Positions 59,468 to 64,000 of a stretch of DNA of 64,000 nt are shown here, piece by piece. Origin of the DNA: Marivita sp003149565 (lineage in GTDB: Bacteria > Pseudomonadota > Alphaproteobacteria > Rhodobacterales > Rhodobacteraceae); the NCBI RefSeq assembly GCF_965216415.1, contig NZ_CBDCFU010000002.1; one strand, given 5' to 3'. Under the pieces are notes generated by a model that saw only the letters and a program-made list of their open reading frames with translations, made no database searches and was not told the DNA's origin. A program made the translations under genes and the position numbers. How positions within the stretch are numbered: position 1 is the first letter of the stretch; each line of letters opens with the position of its first letter.

Positions 59468-60031
59468 ATGTTTATTCAGACTGAATCCACGCCAAACCCC
59501 GCAACGCTCAAGTTCCTGCCCGGTCAGACCGTGCTCGACATGGGAACGGCGGATTTTCCGACCGCAGAAGGCGCTTCGGCATCGCCGTTGGCAACGCGCC
59601 TGTTTGGCGTAAATGGCGTCAAAGGCGTGTTCTTCGGACATGACTTCGTAACCGTCACCAAAGACGACGCGACGGACTGGGACCACCTGAAGCCAGCGCT
59701 TCTGGGTGCCATCATGGAACACTTCCAGTCCGGAGACCCGGTGATGTCGGGCGACGCACAAGCCCCCTCCGGCCACGCCGACCACGATGGCGAAGATGGC
59801 GAGATTGTTGGTCAGATCAAGGAATTGCTCGACAGCCGGGTACGTCCGGCTGTGGCACAGGACGGTGGCGATATCACCTTCCACGGCTTTGACCGCGGTG
59901 TTGTGTATCTGCACATGCAGGGGGCCTGCGCGGGTTGCCCGTCCTCGACCCTGACACTCAAAATGGGGATCGAGAACCTGCTGCGCCATTACATCCCCGA
60001 GGTGACCGAGGTGCGTCCGGTTGCCGTCTGA
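59468..60031 (+). CDS. NifU/Nfu-type Fe-S cluster carrier protein
   Basis: A 187-residue protein that carries a [4Fe-4S] cluster to apoproteins. MFIQTESTPNPATLKFLPGQ opens the Nfu N-terminal domain; the C-terminal NifU-like domain has VAQDGGDITFHGF and the cluster-binding CxxC in GACAGCPSSTLTLKMGIEN. AGGAGG precedes the ATG. An iron-control element upstream fits its role. Confidence 0.93.
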   Translation: MFIQTESTPNPATLKFLPGQTVLDMGTADFPTAEGASASPLATRLFGVNGVKGVFFGHDFVTVTKDDATDWDHLKPALLGAIMEHFQSGDPVMSGDAQAPSGHADHDGEDGEIVGQIKELLDSRVRPAVAQDGGDITFHGFDRGVVYLHMQGACAGCPSSTLTLKMGIENLLRHYIPEVTEVRPVAV

Positions 60032-60596
60032 ACCGACCCTTCTGGCTTTTGACACATCGGCTGCGCATTGCGCAGCCGCTTTGTTTTGTGATGGCAGAGT
60101 GGTTGCGAGCCGGGTCGATGATATGGCGCGCGGTCAGGCAGAACACCTGATGCCCATGCTCGAAGGCTTTCTGTCTGAAAATGGGAAATCCTGGTCTGAC
60201 CTTACGCGTATTGGGGTCGGCACCGGCCCTGGAAATTTCACCGGCATTCGCATTTCCGTTTCGGCCGCGCGCGGTCTGTCACTTGGTTTGGGCATTCCCG
60301 CCATCGGTGTCTCGACATTGGAGGCGCTGCGCCACATCCATCCCAGTGCAACCGTTGCCGTCGTCGCGCCGCGCAACATGATCTATGCGCAACACCCAAA
60401 CGGCGCACCGACGCACATCGCGCAGTCCGAAGCGCCGGACGCAGTCTTCGCGCTCGACCCGTCCGCAATGATTACGGCTCTGGCCGAAATAGCGGCTCAG
60501 GCAGATGCCGCCAAATCGGAGCGTCCAAAACCGCTCTACATCAAACCCGCCGACGCCGCCCCGGCACGCGACACGGCTCCGGTGATCCTTCCGTGA
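60021..60596 (+). CDS. tsaB: tRNA threonylcarbamoyladenosine biosynthesis protein TsaB
   Basis: Partner of TsaD in making t6A37 in tRNA. A TTG start at 60021, overlapping the previous gene by 11 bp, has GAGGTG upstream. The 191-residue ASKHA-fold protein begins with LLAFDTSAAHCAAALFCDGR and has RIGVGTGPGNFTGIRISVSA. It overlaps rimI by four bases. Confidence 0.92.
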   Translation: MPSEPTLLAFDTSAAHCAAALFCDGRVVASRVDDMARGQAEHLMPMLEGFLSENGKSWSDLTRIGVGTGPGNFTGIRISVSAARGLSLGLGIPAIGVSTLEALRHIHPSATVAVVAPRNMIYAQHPNGAPTHIAQSEAPDAVFALDPSAMITALAEIAAQADAAKSERPKPLYIKPADAAPARDTAPVILP

Positions 60597-61060
60597 CACC
60601 CGACAAGATGGCCGCATTGATGGACCGGGCCTATGTCGAGATGCGCCCTTGGTCAGCGAAGGACATAGCTGACACACTTACAGCCCGGCATTGCCAAGCG
60701 CTGTGTCACGCGCACGGTTTTCTGATCGTGCAGATGGTCGCTGGTGAAGGCGAAATCCTCGCCCTTGCAACAGATCCCGACGCGCAGCGGCAAGGGGTGG
60801 CGTCGTCGCTTGTGTCAGAGCTCATCCGCATCGCGACAGGGCACAATGTCAGCCGTCTGCTGCTGGAAGTTGCCAGCCAAAATCAGCCAGCGCGCGCATT
60901 CTACGCCTCGAAGGGATTCGCACAGGTCGGTCTGCGTCGCGGATATTACACACTACGAGACGGAACAAAGGACGATGCGGTGCTGCTTTCTCTGGCCATT
61001 GCGCAAGGTCAAGGCGGTCCTGCGCCAGTGTCACAAGGCTCTGACACAAAAAGCGGTTGA
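60593..61060 (+). CDS. rimI: GNAT-family acetyltransferase, RimI type
   Basis: A 155-residue N-acetyltransferase, family of the ribosomal-protein S18 alanine acetyltransferase. The GTG at 60593 overlaps the tsaB stop. Motif A is LALATDPDAQRQGVASSLVS; LLLEVASQNQPARAFYASKG and FAQVGLRRGYYTL follow. The tsaB-rimI pair is conserved in bacteria. Confidence 0.88.
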   Translation: MTPDKMAALMDRAYVEMRPWSAKDIADTLTARHCQALCHAHGFLIVQMVAGEGEILALATDPDAQRQGVASSLVSELIRIATGHNVSRLLLEVASQNQPARAFYASKGFAQVGLRRGYYTLRDGTKDDAVLLSLAIAQGQGGPAPVSQGSDTKSG

Positions 61061-61155
61061 ACTATCTTTCGCGTGCAGCCTTAATTGCAGGTGATCACGC
61101 GATCTAACCAATCGACGCAATAAAGCCGTCGAAGTCCAACATCTGGGAGCTGCAC

Positions 61156-62151
61156 ATGACCCTAATGACCAAACTCTACGGCGCTGCCGCTGCACTGGCG
61201 ATGACCGCCGGCGCGGCTGTCGCCGAACCGGCCCTGATCTTTGATCTGGGCGGCAAGTTTGACAAATCCTTCAACGAAGCGGCCTTCAGTGGCGCGCAGC
61301 GGTGGGCAGAAGAAACCGGCGAGTCGTTCCGCGAAATCGAGCTGCAATCCGAAGCCCAGCGCGAACAGGCACTCCGGCGCTTTGCCGAGAACGGCAACAA
61401 CCCGATTGTGATGACCGGCTTTGCCTTCGGCAATGTCCTGTCCGAAGTGGCCCCCGATTATCCAGACACAAAATTCGCGATCATCGACATGGTCGTGGAT
61501 CAGCCCAACGTGCGGTCTGTTGTTTTCAACGAGCATGAAGGCTCCTATCTCGTTGGCATGATGGCCGCGATGGCCTCTGAAACCGGCACCGTCGGCTTTA
61601 TCGGCGGCATGGACATCCCGCTGATCCGCAAATTCGCATGTGGCTATGCCCAGGGCGTCAAGGCCGTGGACCCGGATGCGACCGTTGTGGCAAACATGAC
61701 CGGCACCACTCCGGCGGCTTGGAATGACCCGGTAAAAGGCTCTGAACTGACCAAGGCCCAGATCAGCCAAGGCGCCGACGTGGTTTACGCAGCAGCGGGC
61801 GGTACAGGCGTGGGCGTTCTGCAGACAGCTGCAGACGAAGACATCCTCTCCATTGGCGTCGACAGCAACCAGAACTATCTCCACCCGGGTCAGGTTCTGA
61901 CGTCGATGATGAAACGCGTGGACAACGCGGTTTATGACGCAATGTCAGCTGGTATCGATCTGGAAACCGGCATCAACGTGATGGGCATCTCCAATGGGGG
62001 TATCGGCTACGCTCTGGACGAGCACAACGCCGAACTCGTGAGCGCCGAAATGAAGGCTGCCGTTGACGAAGCCTCTGCCAAGATCGCCAGCGGTGAGCTT
62101 GCCGTCCACGACTACATGTCTGACGACAGCTGCCCGGCGCTGAATTTCTGA
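61156..62151 (+). CDS. BMP-family ABC transporter substrate-binding protein
   Basis: A 331-residue periplasmic binding protein. A signal peptide (MTLMTKLYGAAAALAMTAGA, cut before AEPALIF) is followed by LIFDLGGKFDKSFNEAAFSG, the BMP/Med family opening, and FNEHEGSYLVGMMAAMASET and GVDSNQNYLHPGQVLTSMMK. Members bind nucleosides or purines. It has no lipobox. The ATPase gene follows after 96 bp containing a hairpin. Confidence 0.92.
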   Translation: MTLMTKLYGAAAALAMTAGAAVAEPALIFDLGGKFDKSFNEAAFSGAQRWAEETGESFREIELQSEAQREQALRRFAENGNNPIVMTGFAFGNVLSEVAPDYPDTKFAIIDMVVDQPNVRSVVFNEHEGSYLVGMMAAMASETGTVGFIGGMDIPLIRKFACGYAQGVKAVDPDATVVANMTGTTPAAWNDPVKGSELTKAQISQGADVVYAAAGGTGVGVLQTAADEDILSIGVDSNQNYLHPGQVLTSMMKRVDNAVYDAMSAGIDLETGINVMGISNGGIGYALDEHNAELVSAEMKAAVDEASAKIASGELAVHDYMSDDSCPALNF

Positions 62152-62176
62152 TCCAATCGGAATACGCCTAGACTTA

Positions 62177-62202
62177 CGGAGCGGCCGGTGACGGCCGCTC
62201 CG
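62177..62202 (+). promoter_or_regulatory. Intercistronic hairpin between the binding protein and ATPase genes
   Basis: An 11-bp stem CGGAGCGGCCG / CGGCCGCTCCG with GTGA loop (a GNRA loop). No T tract follows. Such hairpins after binding-protein genes can stabilise the upstream mRNA and lower expression of the ATPase. Confidence 0.65.
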
Positions 62203-62247
62203 CCGTGTATCGGGCGACAGACCCGAAGACTGATGCAGGGATAGTTC

Positions 62248-64000
62248 ATGAATACCGCTGTTGCCGCCCCCGAAACGGACCCGCTTCTTTCGCAGGTCGC
62301 CCCCGCGATCCAGCTCAAGGGCATTTCCAAAGCGTTTGGCCCGGTGCAGGCCAACAAGAACATCTCGATCAGCGTCAAACCCGGCACGATCCACGGTATC
62401 ATTGGCGAAAACGGCGCGGGCAAATCGACCCTGATGTCGATCCTCTACGGCTTTTACAAAGCTGACTCCGGCCAGATTTTCATCAATGGGAAAGAAACCC
62501 AGATCCCTGACAGTCAGGCCGCAATCAAGGCCGGGATCGGTATGGTCTTCCAGCACTTCAAGCTGGTGCAAAATTTCACTGTCCTCGAAAACGTGATCCT
62601 CGGTGCCGAGGATGGCCCCCTGCTCCGCCCGTCGCTGAACAAGGCGCGCGGCGTGTTGAAGCAACTGGCCGAAGAATACGAACTGAACGTCGATCCCGAC
62701 GCGGTGATCGAAAACCTGAGCGTCGGCCACCAACAACGCGTGGAAATCCTCAAAGCGCTTTATCGTCAGGCCGATATCCTGATCCTGGATGAGCCGACCG
62801 GCGTGCTGACCCCCGCCGAAGCGGATCACCTCTTTCGCATCCTCGACAACCTGCGCAAAGAGGGCAAGACGATCATCCTGATCACCCATAAACTGCGCGA
62901 GATCATGGAAGCCACTGACACCGTCTCGGTGATGCGCCGTGGTGAGATGACGGCAACAGTCAAGACCTCGGAAACCAGTCCCGAACGGCTGGCCGAGATG
63001 ATGGTGGGCCGCAAGGTCCTGTTGCAGGTCGATAAGAAAGAGGCCGAACCCGGCAAGCCGGTGCTTGAAGTCGAAAACCTGCGTTTGACTGACGACAAAG
63101 GCGTTGAGCGCCTCAAGGGCATTTCGCTGAATGTGCGTGCAGGCGAGATCCTGGGCATTGCCGGGGTCGCCGGAAATGGCCAGTCCGAATTGCTTGAAGT
63201 TCTGGGCGGCTATGCCAGTGCGACCGGCACGATCCGCGTTAACGGCCAGCAAATCGATCTGAGTGGTGCGCATGCCGATGGCCAGTCGCGCCGTGCGTGT
63301 GGCATTGCCCATGTGCCCGAAGACCGCCATCGCGAAGGGCTCATCATGCCCTTCACCGCGTGGGAAAACACCGTATTCGGCTATCATCGCGATCCGAAAA
63401 TCCAAAGCGGCTTCCTCATGAACAACGCCGCGATCAAGGCCGAAGCCGCTGCCAAGATGGACCGCTTTGACGTGCGCCCGCCAAATCCCAAGCTGGCAGC
63501 GCGCAATTTCTCGGGCGGCAACCAACAGAAAATCGTTCTGGCGCGCGAGATCGAACGCAACCCGGATATCCTTTTGGTCGGTCAACCGACACGCGGCGTC
63601 GATATCGGCGCGATTGAATTCATCCACCAGCAGATCATCCGCCTGCGCGACGAGGGTAAAGCAATCCTGCTGGTATCGGTCGAACTTGACGAGATCTTCT
63701 CGCTCTCGGACCGCATCGCGGTGATGTTCGACGGCCAGATCATGGGCGAACGCATCCCGTCTGAAACCAACGAACAAGAGCTGGGCCTTCTTATGGCCGG
63801 GATCACCGACACGGCTCACGCCCATATGCCGGCGTCTCCAATGGCCATGTCTGAAACCGAATTAAAAGAGGCCGCAGAATCTGAGGAAGACGCGGACACC
63901 GTTGCAAACGCTGAAGACGACGAAGAGGCAGCTCCAACCGAGAGTGGCGACAACCCATCCGAGACCGGAACAGCCGACACAGTGCCTGAGCCAGCCGAGA
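62248..64000 (+). CDS. BMP-type ABC transporter ATPase, two ATP-binding domains (partial, continues beyond window end)
   Basis: Cytoplasmic ATPase partnered with the BMP protein, of the sugar/nucleoside (RbsA/YufO-like) class. First domain: Walker A GENGAGKSTLMS, signature LSVGHQQRVEILKALYR, Walker B ILILDEPTGVLTP. Second domain: GVAGNGQSELLEVLGG (degenerate Walker A), HVPEDRHREGLI, FSGGNQQKIVLAREI. After about residue 530 there is an acidic tail rich in Glu, Asp, Ala and Thr that still runs at the window end, unlike the usual length near 510-530. Confidence 0.93.
   Translation, partial: MNTAVAAPETDPLLSQVAPAIQLKGISKAFGPVQANKNISISVKPGTIHGIIGENGAGKSTLMSILYGFYKADSGQIFINGKETQIPDSQAAIKAGIGMVFQHFKLVQNFTVLENVILGAEDGPLLRPSLNKARGVLKQLAEEYELNVDPDAVIENLSVGHQQRVEILKALYRQADILILDEPTGVLTPAEADHLFRILDNLRKEGKTIILITHKLREIMEATDTVSVMRRGEMTATVKTSETSPERLAEMMVGRKVLLQVDKKEAEPGKPVLEVENLRLTDDKGVERLKGISLNVRAGEILGIAGVAGNGQSELLEVLGGYASATGTIRVNGQQIDLSGAHADGQSRRACGIAHVPEDRHREGLIMPFTAWENTVFGYHRDPKIQSGFLMNNAAIKAEAAAKMDRFDVRPPNPKLAARNFSGGNQQKIVLAREIERNPDILLVGQPTRGVDIGAIEFIHQQIIRLRDEGKAILLVSVELDEIFSLSDRIAVMFDGQIMGERIPSETNEQELGLLMAGITDTAHAHMPASPMAMSETELKEAAESEEDADTVANAEDDEEAAPTESGDNPSETGTADTVPEPAE

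Noticed and set aside
61945..63825. A 626-codon minus-strand frame opposite the BMP-type ATPase gene
   Set aside because: Antisense to two complete ATP-binding domains; no recognisable domain of its own.

Overview
The window is a piece of a high-GC alphaproteobacterial chromosome, most likely from the marine Roseobacter group (Rhodobacterales). The basis is gene content and order: a separate F0 ATP synthase operon with b and b' subunits (atpI-B-E-F'-F), an RpoH-type sigma factor with an ECF-type promoter, the leuS-lptE-holA run, the glnD / murJ / rhomboid / trpS block and the nfu-tsaB-rimI block. No rRNA, tRNA or CRISPR array was seen.

Layout. 1-5.3 kb (minus strand): a branched-chain-type ABC transporter (livM partial, livH, livG) behind an acyl-CoA-ligase-like gene. 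5.5-8.7 kb: a DsbA-like isomerase, a hybrid histidine kinase and an OmpR-type regulator, overlapping. 9-11.5 kb: a PAS protein and an M20 amidohydrolase. 11.7-21.4 kb: formate dehydrogenase alpha, a GST, holA, lptE, leuS, a glycosyltransferase and a DUF3576 lipoprotein. 21.7-29.8 kb: a mobile region between two porin copies. 29.9-32.1 kb: a TPR-sulfotransferase and YggS. 32.2-34.8 kb: the F0 operon. 35-46.7 kb: housekeeping genes (ArsR, M3 peptidase, MoeB-like, dut, coaBC, ChaN-like, rpoH, GST, comM, gshB, yraN, rsmI). 46.8-57.2 kb: an LpoA-like lipoprotein, glnD, an RTX/DUF4214 protein, murJ, a rhomboid-like protein, trpS and a glyoxalase-fold protein. 57.4-64 kb: an aminotransferase, a stress protein, a secreted protein, an Nfu-type protein, tsaB, rimI and a BMP-type ABC transporter that runs off the end.

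Most interesting region. A lower-GC island of about 5.9 kb, with two tyrosine recombinases and unrecognised small genes, separates an intact porin (21664-22623) from a second porin (28947-29843) that has lost its promoter, start codon and most of its signal peptide. The island's right border carries 14 bases identical to codons 4-9 of the intact porin, and the larger integrase starts next to it. The simplest reading is site-specific integration into the 5' end of a porin gene by an element carrying its own porin body. The native promoter and start codon would then drive the incoming porin while the resident one is displaced. An IS256-family element later inserted in the displaced copy, exactly at the border. 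The two porins differ mainly in loop-like segments, so integration would change the cell surface.

Other signals: arrays of unlike short palindromes at gene 3' ends, including one with an exact 24-bp period; an RpoE-like promoter before rpoH; an Irr-like box before the Nfu-type gene; a GTACGG cluster before murJ; a rhomboid homologue lacking both catalytic residues; and single-base frameshifts in the moeB-like and comM genes.
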